DNA of 64,000 nucleotides from Ferrovibrio terrae_A (GTDB lineage: Bacteria; Pseudomonadota; Alphaproteobacteria; Ferrovibrionales; Ferrovibrionaceae). The position numbers and the translations under genes were made by a program. The DNA lies in assembly GCF_943372915.1 (NCBI RefSeq), contig NZ_CALSAN010000002.1, positions 1 to 64,000 of the forward strand. Reading direction: 5' to 3'. This document shows positions 41,083 to 49,983 of the stretch, piece after piece. The notes beneath the pieces are model-generated. The model saw nothing but the letters and a program-made list of their open reading frames with translations, did not search any database and was not told where the DNA came from. The first letter of the stretch is position 1. Every line of letters starts with the position of its first letter.

Positions 41083-43116
41083 TTATGCGGCCTTGGACCA
41101 GGTGCGGTCAACCAGCGCGACGATGGCGCGCATGATCGCGGTGAGATCGTAATCCTTCGGCGTGAACACCCCGGCGATGCCCGAGGCCTTCAGCCGCGCT
41201 TCGTCATCGGGCGGAATGATGCCGCCGACCACCACCGGCACGCCCCCGATGCCTTCCGAGCGCATGCGCTGGATCACCTCGGTGGCCAGTTCGACATGGC
41301 TCCCTGACAGGATCGACAGGCCGACCAGATGCACGCCCTCTTCCAGGGCGGCGGCAACGATCTGCTCCGGCGTCAGACGAATGCCTTCGTAAACCACTTC
41401 CATGCCGCAATCGCGGGCCTTCACGGCAATCTGCTCAGCACCGTTGGAATGACCATCCAATCCCGGTTTACCGACCAGCAGCTTCAGCGGCCGGCCGAGC
41501 CGCTTGGCCACCGCCTTTACCTCATCGCGCAGCTCGTCCATGCCGTCATTGCTGAGCGCGCCACTGGCGGCCGAAACCCCGGTCGGCGCACGGTATTCGC
41601 CAAACACCTTGCGCAGCGTGGCCGCCCATTCGCCGGTGGTGACACCGGCCTTGGCGGCAGCGATGCTGGGCTCCATGATGTTGCGGCCATCGCGGGCGGC
41701 GGCCTCAATATCCTTCAGGGCCGCATCGACAGCTTTCTGGTCGCGGCTGGCACGCCAGGATTTCAGCCGTTCGATCTGCTCGGATTCAGCGGCCGGATCG
41801 ACCGTCATGATCGCGCCGCCTTCGGTGGCGACCAGCGGCGACGGTGCGCTTTCGGTGAACTTGTTGACGCCAACCACGGTGATGCTGCCGGTTTCGATGC
41901 CGCGCACGCGGGCGGTGTTGCTCTCCACCAATGCCTGCTTAAGGTAACCGCTTTCCACAGCCGTGATGGCACCGCCCATGTCGGCAATGCGCTTCAGTTC
42001 GGCACGCGCCGCCTGCTTGAGTTCCTCGACCTTGGCCTCGATGGCCGGATTGCCATCGAACAGGTCGCCGTATTCCAGCAGGTCGGTTTCATAGGCGACG
42101 ATCTGCTGCAGGCGCAGCGACCATTGCTGGTCCCAGGGCCGTGGCAGGCCCAGCGCCTCGTTCCAGGCCGGCAGCTGCACGGCACGGGCGCGCGCCTTTT
42201 TCGACAGCACCACGGCCAGCATCTCCAGCAGGATACGGTAGACGTTGTTTTCCGGCTGCGGTTCGGTGAGGCCGAGCGAATTGACCTGCACGCCGTAGCG
42301 GAACATCAGCGCCTTGGGGTCAGTGACGCCATACCGCTCGCGGCCGATCTCCTCCCAGAGATCGACAAAAGCGCGCATCTTGCAGATTTCGGTGACGAAC
42401 CGGATGCCGGCATTGACGAAGAAGCTGATGCGGCCAAAGGCCTGGGCAAAATCCTCCGGCGGCACCTGGCCGCTGTCGCGCACGGCATCGAGAACCGCGA
42501 TGGCCGTTGCCAATGCGTAGGCCAGTTCCTGCACCGGCGTGGCACCGGCTTCCTGCAGGTGATAGCTGCAAACGTTGGTCGGATTCCATTTCGGCAGGTC
42601 GCGATAGGTGAAGGCGATCACATCGGTGATCAGCCGCATCGACGCTGCCGGCGGAAAGATATAGGTGCCGCGCGAGAGGTATTCCTTGATGATATCGTTC
42701 TGCACCGTGCCGTTCAGGTCGGCGCGCTTGGCGCCCTGCTCTTCGGCGACGGCGATATAGAGCGCCAGCAGCCAGGCGGCGGGGGCATTGATGGTCATCG
42801 AGGTGTTCATCTGCGCCAGTGGGATCTGGTCGAACAGCACCCGCATGTCGCCCAGATGGCTGATCGGCACGCCCACCTTGCCCACCTCGCCGCGCGCCAG
42901 CACATGATCGCTGTCATAGCCGGTCTGGGTCGGCAGATCGAAAGCCACCGACAGGCCGGTCTGCCCGCGGCCCAGGTTGGTCCGGTACAGCTCATTTGAG
43001 GCCGTGGCCGAGCTGTGGCCTGAATAAGTGCGGAACAACCAGGGCTTTTCCCGGTTACTGTCAGGCCCCTTTTCGCGGGTGCGAAGGCCATCTTTGTCAG
43101 GACGAGTCGCGGACAT
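41083..43116 (-). CDS. ecm: Ethylmalonyl-CoA mutase (coenzyme B12-dependent)
   Basis: A 677-residue B12-dependent mutase converting (2R)-ethylmalonyl-CoA to (2S)-methylsuccinyl-CoA. The N-terminal TIM barrel includes RTYSGHSSATASNELYR, GLSVAFDLPTQTGYDSDH and MNTSMTINAPAAWLLALY. The C-terminal cobalamin domain has the base-off motif GLDGHSNGAEQ, then LVGLSILSGSHVELA. It is divergent from ccr-mcd, which supply and consume its substrate and product, so I call Ecm rather than methylmalonyl-CoA mutase. The single-chain length also fits Ecm/MeaA. The ATG at 43116 is chosen; the TTG at 43134 has no support. Confidence 0.93.
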   Translation of the reverse strand: MSATRPDKDGLRTREKGPDSNREKPWLFRTYSGHSSATASNELYRTNLGRGQTGLSVAFDLPTQTGYDSDHVLARGEVGKVGVPISHLGDMRVLFDQIPLAQMNTSMTINAPAAWLLALYIAVAEEQGAKRADLNGTVQNDIIKEYLSRGTYIFPPAASMRLITDVIAFTYRDLPKWNPTNVCSYHLQEAGATPVQELAYALATAIAVLDAVRDSGQVPPEDFAQAFGRISFFVNAGIRFVTEICKMRAFVDLWEEIGRERYGVTDPKALMFRYGVQVNSLGLTEPQPENNVYRILLEMLAVVLSKKARARAVQLPAWNEALGLPRPWDQQWSLRLQQIVAYETDLLEYGDLFDGNPAIEAKVEELKQAARAELKRIADMGGAITAVESGYLKQALVESNTARVRGIETGSITVVGVNKFTESAPSPLVATEGGAIMTVDPAAESEQIERLKSWRASRDQKAVDAALKDIEAAARDGRNIMEPSIAAAKAGVTTGEWAATLRKVFGEYRAPTGVSAASGALSNDGMDELRDEVKAVAKRLGRPLKLLVGKPGLDGHSNGAEQIAVKARDCGMEVVYEGIRLTPEQIVAAALEEGVHLVGLSILSGSHVELATEVIQRMRSEGIGGVPVVVGGIIPPDDEARLKASGIAGVFTPKDYDLTAIMRAIVALVDRTWSKAA

Positions 43117-43199
43117 AATTTTATTCCGTGTCAAGTTAACCTAAGGTCATTTAATTTCTCGTTGCGCCGATGATGGGAAATATCATAACGTCTGCTGCA

Positions 43200-43257
43200 T
43201 TGCAAAACGATCTTGCCATTTTTTCGCTTCTGCAAAAAGATGGTAGCCGCTTTGCAG
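43200..43257. promoter_or_regulatory. TTTGCA-type repeat sites in the ecm/ccr divergent promoter
   Basis: The divergent intergenic region has three related half-sites: TTGCAAAA (43200-43207), CTGCAAA (43230-43236) and TTTGCAG (43251-43257). The last two form a 7-bp inverted repeat with a 14-base spacer. From memory, short-chain acyl-CoA regulators of the ScfR/PccR/RamB family bind TTTGCAAA repeats ahead of propionyl-CoA and ethylmalonyl-CoA genes. The sites here are only partial matches, so the regulator assignment is tentative. Confidence 0.45.
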
Positions 43258-43320
43258 TGCACCATCTCACGGGCCCGGTAAGGCTAATCCCGGCCGAACC
43301 GGCCCAACAAGCAGAAACCT

Positions 43321-43338
43321 GCACCCGTTAACGGGTGC
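43321..43338. repeat. Perfect 18-bp palindrome in the ccr leader
   Basis: GCACCCGTTAACGGGTGC is self-complementary over 18 bases, 32 bases before the ccr ATG and just upstream of its AGGAGG. It could be an operator for a dimeric regulator or a leader hairpin affecting translation. Confidence 0.6.
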
Positions 43339-43370
43339 CGTAACAGGGATAGCACAGGAGGAGTTTCGCC

Positions 43371-44711
43371 ATGTCGAATGCGGGTGGATCCGTGGTCGCT
43401 TTGCCGACCGCCCAGGCCCAGGCAGCCCAAACCGCCGCCAAGGCGCAGGGCGCAGCCGGCGCGCTGAAGGATCTTTATGAGGTGGGCGAGATCCCCCCCC
43501 TCGGCCATGTGCCGAAACAGATGTATGGCTGGGCAATCCGCCGCGAGCGCCACGGCCCGCCGGAGCAGTCGATGCAGCTGGAAGTGCTGCCGACGCCCGA
43601 GATCGATGCCGACGAGGTGCTGATCCTCGTGATGGCTGCAGGCGTGAATTACAACGGCGTCTGGGCCGGGCTCGGCGTGCCGATCTCGCCCTTCGATGTG
43701 CACAAGGCCCCCTTCCATATTGCCGGCTCCGATGCCTCGGGCATCGTCTATGCCGTCGGCCGCCGCGTGAAGCGCTGGAAAGTCGGCGACGAGGTCATCG
43801 TCCACTGCAACCAGGATGACGGCGACGACGAGGAGTGCAATGGCGGCGATCCGATGAATTCGCCGACCCAGCGCATCTGGGGCTATGAGACGCCGGACGG
43901 CAGCTTCGCGCAGTTTGCCCGCGTGCAATCGCGCCAGCTGATGCCGCGTCCCAAGCACCTGACCTGGGAGGAAAGCGCCTGCTACACGCTGACGCTCGCC
44001 ACCGCCTATCGCATGCTGTTCGGCCATCGCCCGCATATCCTGCGGCCGGGCCACAATGTGCTGGTCTGGGGCGCTGCCGGCGGGCTGGGCTCGATGGCGA
44101 TCCAGCTGATCGCGATTTCCGGTGCCAATGCCATCGGCGTGATTTCCGATGAATCGAAACGCGATTTCGTCATGAGCCTGGGCGCCAAGGGCGTGGTCAA
44201 CCGCAATGGCTACGACTGCTGGGGGCAGCTGCCGCCGGTCATGGATACCGAAAAATACGGCTCCTACATGAAGAAGTGCCGCGAGTTCGGTAAGGGCATC
44301 TGGGAAATCACCGGCAAGGGCAACGATGTCGACTTCGTGTTCGAACATCCGGGCGAGCAGACCTTCCCGGTCTCCTGCTTCGTGGTGAAGCGCGGCGGCA
44401 TGGTGGTGTTCTGCGCCGGCACGACCGGTTTCAACCTCACCTTCGACGCACGCTTCGTGTGGATGCGACAGAAGCGCATCCAGGGCAGCCATTTCGCCAA
44501 CCTGCTGCAGGCCAGCCAGGCCAACCAGCTGGTGATCGAACGCCGCCTCGATCCCTGTATGTCGGAAGTGTTCAGCTGGGCCGATATCCCACGCGCCCAT
44601 ACCAAGATGTGGAAGAACCAGCACAAGCCCGGCAACATGGCGGTGCTGGTCAGCGCCAAGATTCCGGGCCTGCGTACCATTGAGGATGCGATCGAAGCAG
44701 GGAATTCATAA
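43371..44711 (+). CDS. ccr: Crotonyl-CoA carboxylase/reductase
   Basis: A 446-residue NADPH-dependent reductive carboxylase that turns crotonyl-CoA and CO2 into (2S)-ethylmalonyl-CoA, the key step of the ethylmalonyl-CoA pathway. It is an MDR (zinc-alcohol-dehydrogenase-fold) protein without zinc. KDLYEVGEIPPLGHVPKQMYGWAIRRERHGPPEQSMQ, then AAGVNYNGVWAGLG, IWGYETPDGSFAQFARVQ and the Rossmann loop VWGAAGGLGSMAIQL are typical of Ccr rather than simple enoyl reductases. AGGAGG lies 9 bases before the ATG. It is followed 91 bases later by mcd. Confidence 0.97.
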   Translation: MSNAGGSVVALPTAQAQAAQTAAKAQGAAGALKDLYEVGEIPPLGHVPKQMYGWAIRRERHGPPEQSMQLEVLPTPEIDADEVLILVMAAGVNYNGVWAGLGVPISPFDVHKAPFHIAGSDASGIVYAVGRRVKRWKVGDEVIVHCNQDDGDDEECNGGDPMNSPTQRIWGYETPDGSFAQFARVQSRQLMPRPKHLTWEESACYTLTLATAYRMLFGHRPHILRPGHNVLVWGAAGGLGSMAIQLIAISGANAIGVISDESKRDFVMSLGAKGVVNRNGYDCWGQLPPVMDTEKYGSYMKKCREFGKGIWEITGKGNDVDFVFEHPGEQTFPVSCFVVKRGGMVVFCAGTTGFNLTFDARFVWMRQKRIQGSHFANLLQASQANQLVIERRLDPCMSEVFSWADIPRAHTKMWKNQHKPGNMAVLVSAKIPGLRTIEDAIEAGNS

Positions 44712-44802
44712 TCCCTCTCGATGCTGACCGGCTGGCGGGGGCAACCTCGCCAGCCGACTTTCCCGATCTGATGTCTTATTCCGATTTCCCAGCGAGCCCC
44801 GC

Positions 44803-46503
44803 ATGTCTGCCGTACTGAAACCCGCTCCCGTTGCCGATACCCTGCTGATCAGCGACCTGCTGCCGACCTGCGCCAAGGCCCTGGAAGCGGCCGAGCAGTT
44901 GCTGGGTCACGCCACGGCGGCCGTAGCGCAGCGTGTGCGCGGTGCCGATGGCAGCATCGATGCCGTCAAGCTGGAGGATGAGCAGTTTGCCACCCATGGG
45001 CTGGCCTGGCTGGCCACCTATGTGGCGACGCTGAAGGAAAGCCTGCACTGGGCCGAACGTTTGCGGGACGATGGCAAACTGCGCGAACTGGAGCAACTGA
45101 TCCTGCAGGCGGGCTTTGGTGAATACCTGGCCCAGATGCTGGGCGGTATCAGCATGAGCCAGGTGGAAATCTGCCGCCTCTCCGATCTTGGTGTCGCTCC
45201 GGAAGCACAGCAGGCCCTGCTGGTGCCGGCGGTGAAGGCCCTGATCGCCGGCGGCAACATCCCGCCGGTGCGCAGCCGTATTGCCGAGCTGATCAAGGAC
45301 GGCCTCGATACCGGCGATTTCGGCGAGCTGGGCCTCGACGAGACCATGGCCATGGTGCGTGAACAGTTCCGCCGCTTCGGCCAGGACAAGGTCATCCCCT
45401 TCGCGCATGACTGGCACCGCAAGGATGAATTCATTCCGATGAGCGTGGTGGAGGAGATGGCCGAACTCGGCGTCTTCGGCCTTACCATTCCGGAAGAATA
45501 CGGCGGTCATGGCCTGGGCAAGACGGCGATGTGCGTCGTCTCGGAAGAACTGAGCCGCTGCTATATCGGTGTCGGCAGCCTCGGTACCCGCGCCGAGATC
45601 GCCGCTGAACTGATCCTGCGCGGTGGCACGGAAGACCAGCGCAAGCAGTGGCTGCCCAAGCTGGCGTCCGGCGAGATCCTGCCCACCGCCGTTTTCACCG
45701 AACCGAATACCGGCTCCGATCTGGGTTCCTTGCGCACCCGCGCCGTGAAAGATGGCGATGTCTACAAGGTGACCGGCAACAAGACCTGGATCACCCACGC
45801 TGCCCGCACCGACCTGATGACCCTGCTGGCGCGCACCGACCCCAATGAAAAGGGTTATCGCGGCCTGTCCATGTTCCTGGCCGAGAAGCCGCGCGGCGAC
45901 GACGCCAACCCCTTCCCCGCCGAAGGTATGACCGGCGGCGAGATCGAGGTGCTGGGCTATCGCGGCATGAAGGAATACGAGATCGGATTCGACGGCTTCG
46001 AGGTGAAAGCCGAGAATCTGCTGGGCCAGCGCGAAGGTCAGGGCTTCAAGCAGCTGATGGAGACTTTCGAATCAGCCCGCATCCAGACCGGTGCACGCGC
46101 GCTTGGTGTGGCACAATGCGCGATGGAGCTGGGCCTGAAATATGCCAATGAGCGCATCCAGTTCGGCAAGCCGATCTACAGCTTCCCGCGCGTGCATGGC
46201 AAGATCGCCTGGATGGCGGTCGAAACCATGCTGGCGCGGCAGCTGTGCTATTTCGCCGCGCGCGAAAAGGACCAGGGCCGCCGCTGCGACCTGGAAGCCG
46301 GCATGGCCAAGCTGCTGGCCGCCCGCATCGCCTGGGCCAATGCCGACAATGCCCTGCAGGTGCATGGCGGCAACGGCTATGCCGAGGAATATCCGATAAG
46401 CCGCGTGCTGTGCGACGCGCGTATCCTCAACATCTTCGAGGGTGCCGCCGAGATTCAGGCGCAGGTGATCGCCCGCCGCCTGCTGGAAACCCGCAACGGC
46501 TAG
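44803..46503 (+). CDS. mcd: (2S)-methylsuccinyl-CoA dehydrogenase
   Basis: A 566-residue FAD acyl-CoA dehydrogenase that oxidises methylsuccinyl-CoA to mesaconyl-CoA. The C-terminal 390 residues are a complete acyl-CoA dehydrogenase domain: FGLTIPEEYGGHGLG, TAVFTEPNTGSDLGSLRTRA, then ALQVHGGNGYAEEYPISRVLCDARILNIFEGAAEIQ. A roughly 170-residue helical N-terminal extension is present, a feature of Mcd compared with ordinary 380-residue enzymes. The location after ccr and opposite ecm fixes the pathway. Its stop overlaps that of the convergent dehydratase. Confidence 0.93.
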   Translation: MSAVLKPAPVADTLLISDLLPTCAKALEAAEQLLGHATAAVAQRVRGADGSIDAVKLEDEQFATHGLAWLATYVATLKESLHWAERLRDDGKLRELEQLILQAGFGEYLAQMLGGISMSQVEICRLSDLGVAPEAQQALLVPAVKALIAGGNIPPVRSRIAELIKDGLDTGDFGELGLDETMAMVREQFRRFGQDKVIPFAHDWHRKDEFIPMSVVEEMAELGVFGLTIPEEYGGHGLGKTAMCVVSEELSRCYIGVGSLGTRAEIAAELILRGGTEDQRKQWLPKLASGEILPTAVFTEPNTGSDLGSLRTRAVKDGDVYKVTGNKTWITHAARTDLMTLLARTDPNEKGYRGLSMFLAEKPRGDDANPFPAEGMTGGEIEVLGYRGMKEYEIGFDGFEVKAENLLGQREGQGFKQLMETFESARIQTGARALGVAQCAMELGLKYANERIQFGKPIYSFPRVHGKIAWMAVETMLARQLCYFAAREKDQGRRCDLEAGMAKLLAARIAWANADNALQVHGGNGYAEEYPISRVLCDARILNIFEGAAEIQAQVIARRLLETRNG

Positions 46504-47447
46504 CCGCCGATAAAGTCCATGCTGGTCGGGTTGCTGCCGCAGATCAGCACGGCGACTTTCTCACCGGCCTTCGGCACGTAGCGGCCTGACAGCAGCGCCG
46601 CGAAAGCCGCCGCACCGCCCGGCTCGGCCACCAGCCGCAGTTTGTCCCACAATGCCTTCTGCGCGTCGCGGATCGCGTCGTCGGTCACCAGCACGGATTC
46701 TGCCACACCCTTCTGCGCAATCGGAAACATCAGGCTGCCGACCTGCTTCGGTGCCAGCGAGTCCGCCGCCACGCCGCCGGCCGGCGCGTCCACCGGATGG
46801 CCCGCCTTGAGTGCCATATGCAGGGTCGGCGCCGCTTCGGGTTCCACGGCAACAACCTTCACCTTGCCCACATACCAAGCGGCAATACCCCCGATCAGGC
46901 CACCGCCGCCGACGGCGACCAAAAGGGTGTCGATCTCCGGCAGCTGCTGCTCCAGTTCCAGTCCAACGCTGCCTTGGCCGATCAGCGTTTCCGGCTGGTC
47001 ATAGGCGTGGATTGCCATGGCACCGCTTTGTGCCAGCCAGGCCTCGCTGGCCGCCAACGCATCGGCATAGCGGTCGCCGCCCACCACCAGGTCGGCACCA
47101 TAGCCGCGAATACGCGCGATCTTCATCGGCGCCGCGATGCTGGGTACGAAAATCTTGGCCGGCACTTTCAGCATCATCGCAGCATAGGCGACCGCCGCGC
47201 CGTGGTTGCCGCCGGATGCGGCCACCACACCCGCCCTCGGCACCTCTCGCGCCAGCAGGCTGCTGAAAGCGCCGCGCGGCTTGAATGAGCCGGAATGCTG
47301 CAGCAGTTCCAGCTTGAGATTCACATCCGGGACCGGCAGGCCGAAATCGGCACCACTCACTGCCATTACAGGCGTGCGCCGGATATAGGGCGCGATGCGC
47401 GGATAATTGGCGGCAATGGCGGCGCGATCAACGACAGGCTGGGTCAT
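46500..47447 (-). CDS. Threonine/serine dehydratase-like PLP enzyme
   Basis: A 315-residue fold-type II PLP enzyme. The Schiff-base lysine is in SGSFKPRGAFSSL, the substrate loop is VVAASGGNHGAAVAYAA, and the phosphate-binding glycine loop is VAVGGGGLIGGIAAWY. It has no C-terminal ACT regulatory domain, so it resembles catabolic threonine dehydratase, serine racemase or hydroxyaspartate dehydratase. Given glycolate and glycine use nearby, 3-hydroxyaspartate dehydratase is possible, but nothing else of that pathway is in the window. It is divergent from an ArsR-type gene. Confidence 0.85.
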   Translation of the reverse strand: MTQPVVDRAAIAANYPRIAPYIRRTPVMAVSGADFGLPVPDVNLKLELLQHSGSFKPRGAFSSLLAREVPRAGVVAASGGNHGAAVAYAAMMLKVPAKIFVPSIAAPMKIARIRGYGADLVVGGDRYADALAASEAWLAQSGAMAIHAYDQPETLIGQGSVGLELEQQLPEIDTLLVAVGGGGLIGGIAAWYVGKVKVVAVEPEAAPTLHMALKAGHPVDAPAGGVAADSLAPKQVGSLMFPIAQKGVAESVLVTDDAIRDAQKALWDKLRLVAEPGGAAAFAALLSGRYVPKAGEKVAVLICGSNPTSMDFIGG

Positions 47448-47502
47448 GGGGCTCGGGGGATGGTGAGGTGAAGGACAGAGGCGTGGAAACCAGCTTGACT
47501 AT

Positions 47503-47522
47503 AATTAGGAAAATGGCTAATT
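47503..47522. promoter_or_regulatory. Inverted repeat upstream of the ArsR-type gene
   Basis: AATTAG and CTAATT are separated by 8 bases, ending 6 bases before the arsR-like start. The repeat follows a TTGACT hexamer. It has the size and place of an autoregulatory operator, and could also affect the divergent dehydratase gene. Confidence 0.45.
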
Positions 47523-47528
47523 GGCAAT

Positions 47529-47840
47529 ATGTCTTCCAAAGAAACATCTCTCGCCGCCTTCCGGGCGCTGGCCAGCGACCGACGCCTCGCCATCCTGGAC
47601 TGGCTGCGCGATCCGAAGGCGCATTTCCGTCCGCAGGTGGATGGCGACCTGGTGAAGGATGGCGTCTGCGGCCTGCTGATCGCCGAGAAGCTGGGGGTCA
47701 GCCAACCCACCGCCAGCGAACACCTGAAGATCCTGCAGCAGGCCGGTCTGCTGCAGGGCAAGCGCATCAGGCAGTGGACCTTCTATCGCCGCGATGAAGC
47801 GGCCATCGCCAAACTGAAGCAGGCCCTGCGCGCGCTTTAA
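47529..47840 (+). CDS. ArsR-family winged-helix regulator
   Basis: A 103-residue single-domain regulator. The recognition helix is in LLIAEKLGVSQPTASEHLKILQQAGLLQGKR, followed by the wing IRQWTFYRRDEAA. It has one visible cysteine near the DNA-binding domain (DGVCGLLIAEK) and no CxC-type metal site, so it may not sense a metal. It overlaps the convergent MarR gene's stop by four bases. Confidence 0.9.
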   Translation: MSSKETSLAAFRALASDRRLAILDWLRDPKAHFRPQVDGDLVKDGVCGLLIAEKLGVSQPTASEHLKILQQAGLLQGKRIRQWTFYRRDEAAIAKLKQALRAL

Positions 47841-48268
47841 TCCAGCAGACGCTGGATGGTCTGCATTGCAGCCAGCAGCCTGTGCTGATTGTCCTGGCTG
47901 AGCGATCTCAGCATCCGGGCGACCTCACGACTGGCGGCACGATCCAGCGGCGCAAAAGCCGCCCGGCCCGCCGGTGTCAGGCGCAGCCAGTATTCGCGCC
48001 TGTCTTGCGGACTGGCGTCACGTGTCAGCAGGCCGTCGCGACGGAAACGCTGCAGGATACGACTGAGGTAACCGGCATCCAGACCTAGCCGATGGCCTAG
48101 CGCGCGTGCCGTGGTGGCTGGTCCATGGGCCAGTTCGAACAGCACCCGTACCTCGGTGAGCGAGAAGGCGCTGCGCAGCAGGCTGTCGTCCAGCGCGCCA
48201 ACATATTGCGTGTAGAAGCGGTTGAACCGCCGCACCGCAGCGATGCGTTCGGCCGCCCGGATGGTCAT
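47837..48268 (-). CDS. MarR-family transcriptional regulator
   Basis: A 143-residue dimeric winged-helix regulator. The DNA-binding part is ATTARALGHRLGLDAGYLSRILQRFRRDGLLTRDASPQDRREYWLRLT, with the Asp/Arg wing typical of MarR. Its ATG overlaps the EamA transporter stop (ATGA), so the two are co-expressed, and MarR may control the transporter. Confidence 0.9.
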   Translation of the reverse strand: MTIRAAERIAAVRRFNRFYTQYVGALDDSLLRSAFSLTEVRVLFELAHGPATTARALGHRLGLDAGYLSRILQRFRRDGLLTRDASPQDRREYWLRLTPAGRAAFAPLDRAASREVARMLRSLSQDNQHRLLAAMQTIQRLLD

Positions 48269-49188
48269 GACACTCTGCGCATCTTCCGCGCCGGAAGGGT
48301 GGCCAGGCCAAAGCCGGCGAGGATCAGCGCAATACCGACAGCATGGAAGCCATGCACTGGTTCACCCAGCAGGGCAAAAGCGAGAATGGCTGTGAAAACG
48401 GCCACAAGGTGAAACGAAACGCCGGTCACCGCCGCCCCCAACATGGCCACACAACGGTTCCACAGGATGAAGGCCAGCAGGGAGGCAAAGATGCCGATAT
48501 AGAGCACAGCCGATAGCGAAGCCGCATCAAAGGGAAGCACCGCACCATCGGCCAGTTCCCAGAGCCAGAAGGGCAACAATACCAGCAGGCCGGCTATCAT
48601 GGTGGCGGCCAGAAACGCCAAAGGGTCGAGTGCTGCCGGCCGGCGCCGTAGCAGAACCGAATAGAGCGCATAATTCAGAATGGCCAACAGCACCAGCAGG
48701 TCGGCACGCTCAAACCGCAGGGTCAGCAATGCCTGCATCTCGCCGCGCGAGACAATCCAGCTGATCCCCAGGAAGGAAACCGCGATGCCGAGCGCCGTGC
48801 GATAGGGCACGGTTTCACGGGTCAGCACGAAGGCGGCGACCGGAATCATCAGCGGCAAGGTGGAATTGAGAAAAGCAACATTCACCGCCGGCACCGTACG
48901 CAAGGCGACATAGGCCAATGCGTTGTAGCCGGCGATCCCGAATGTACCGCAGAGCAGAATCAGCCAGCGTTGCTGCCACAGCAGCGCGCGCTGGCGCCAC
49001 AGCATTCGCAATACGAAAGGCAGCAACACAGCCAGCGCCACCACCCAGCGCCCGACTGCCAGCGTCACCGGCGGCATGGTGTCAGCCAGGCTGCGTCCAA
49101 GCACCAGGTTACCGGCCCAGAAAGCCGGAGGCAGCCAGAGCAGCAGATATGGCCGCTGCCAGATCGCATTCAGCCAGTGGGCCATCAT
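48265..49188 (-). CDS. EamA/DMT-family transporter
   Basis: A 307-residue inner-membrane protein with ten predicted helices made of two EamA repeats (for example LVLGRSLADTMPPVTLAVGRWVVALAVLLPF and AAVTGVSFHLVAVFTAILAFALLGEPVHGFHAVGIALILAGF). The family exports amino acids, nucleotides or drugs; the substrate is unknown. It lies in the alaX-eamA-marR unit, with one start immediately after the alaX stop region in the same direction. Confidence 0.92.
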   Translation of the reverse strand: MMAHWLNAIWQRPYLLLWLPPAFWAGNLVLGRSLADTMPPVTLAVGRWVVALAVLLPFVLRMLWRQRALLWQQRWLILLCGTFGIAGYNALAYVALRTVPAVNVAFLNSTLPLMIPVAAFVLTRETVPYRTALGIAVSFLGISWIVSRGEMQALLTLRFERADLLVLLAILNYALYSVLLRRRPAALDPLAFLAATMIAGLLVLLPFWLWELADGAVLPFDAASLSAVLYIGIFASLLAFILWNRCVAMLGAAVTGVSFHLVAVFTAILAFALLGEPVHGFHAVGIALILAGFGLATLPARKMRRVS

Positions 49189-49905
49189 TCAGCCCGCAAG
49201 GCCGATGCGCATGCGCCGGTTATGCCGACCCTTGTTATCGATCTTGAGAATGCGGACCGGTCGCGATGCGCCGGTCGAGACCAGGTGGGTGCCACCACAG
49301 GCCTGACGGTCAAGCCCGGCGATTTCGATGATGCGGATCAGGCCATCGGTGGTGGGCGGCGGCGTCACCGAGCGTGACCGCAACAGACCCTTCTCGTCAT
49401 AGGCATCGTCGAGCGGAAGATAGGTTTCCCTCACCGGCAGATCCTGGCGGATCGCATCGTTGATCGCCGGCTCCAGGGCCCGCAGGCGATCGTTATCGGC
49501 ATCGGGCAGATCGAAGTCGATCCGTGCCGTGGCGTCGGCATTCATCTGCACGCCGGTGACCAGCGCCCCATCGAAGGCCTGGAAGACCAGGGCATTGAGG
49601 ATATGCAGATCGGTGTGCAGTTCACGCATGGTCTGGCGAAATGCCGGATCGACCTGCGCCTCCACCTCTCCGGTCAGTTCAACCGGGTGCTGCAGCCTGA
49701 TCCAGAGCTGGCAATCGATACTCTCAAAGCCTTCCACTGCAACCGTGCCGCCGCTCCAGGCCAGTACTCCCAGATCAGGCAACTGACCGCCACCACCCGG
49801 ATAGAAAGGCATCTCGGCCAGGCGGACCAGGCCGGGCCGGCTGGCCAGCACCGTACTGCGCAGGGTCATGACTTCGGGATTCAGGTGACAGAAATACCGT
49901 GACAT
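49189..49905 (-). CDS. Alanyl-tRNA editing protein AlaX (AlaXM type)
   Basis: A 238-residue trans-editing enzyme that hydrolyses mischarged Ser-tRNA-Ala or Gly-tRNA-Ala. The zinc ligands are in ELHTDLHILNALVF (HxxxH) and RQACGGTHLVSTG (CxxxH), as in the AlaRS editing domain. A short N-terminal beta-barrel (PFYPGGGGQLPDLGVL) makes it the AlaX-M form. The ATG at 49905 is chosen with GGA upstream; the annotated extension to 49923 is not needed. Confidence 0.9.
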   Translation of the reverse strand: MSRYFCHLNPEVMTLRSTVLASRPGLVRLAEMPFYPGGGGQLPDLGVLAWSGGTVAVEGFESIDCQLWIRLQHPVELTGEVEAQVDPAFRQTMRELHTDLHILNALVFQAFDGALVTGVQMNADATARIDFDLPDADNDRLRALEPAINDAIRQDLPVRETYLPLDDAYDEKGLLRSRSVTPPPTTDGLIRIIEIAGLDRQACGGTHLVSTGASRPVRILKIDNKGRHNRRMRIGLAG

Positions 49906-49983
49906 CGCTTCCTCATCGTCCAAAGGCGGACGGTAGGCAGGCGAAGGATCAGCTTCTTGGCAAAAATTGCGCGATGCGGTCGG

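Noticed and set aside
41329..42999. A 556-codon plus-strand frame opposite ecm
   Set aside because: Antisense shadow; composition is His/Arg/Gln-rich and motif-free.
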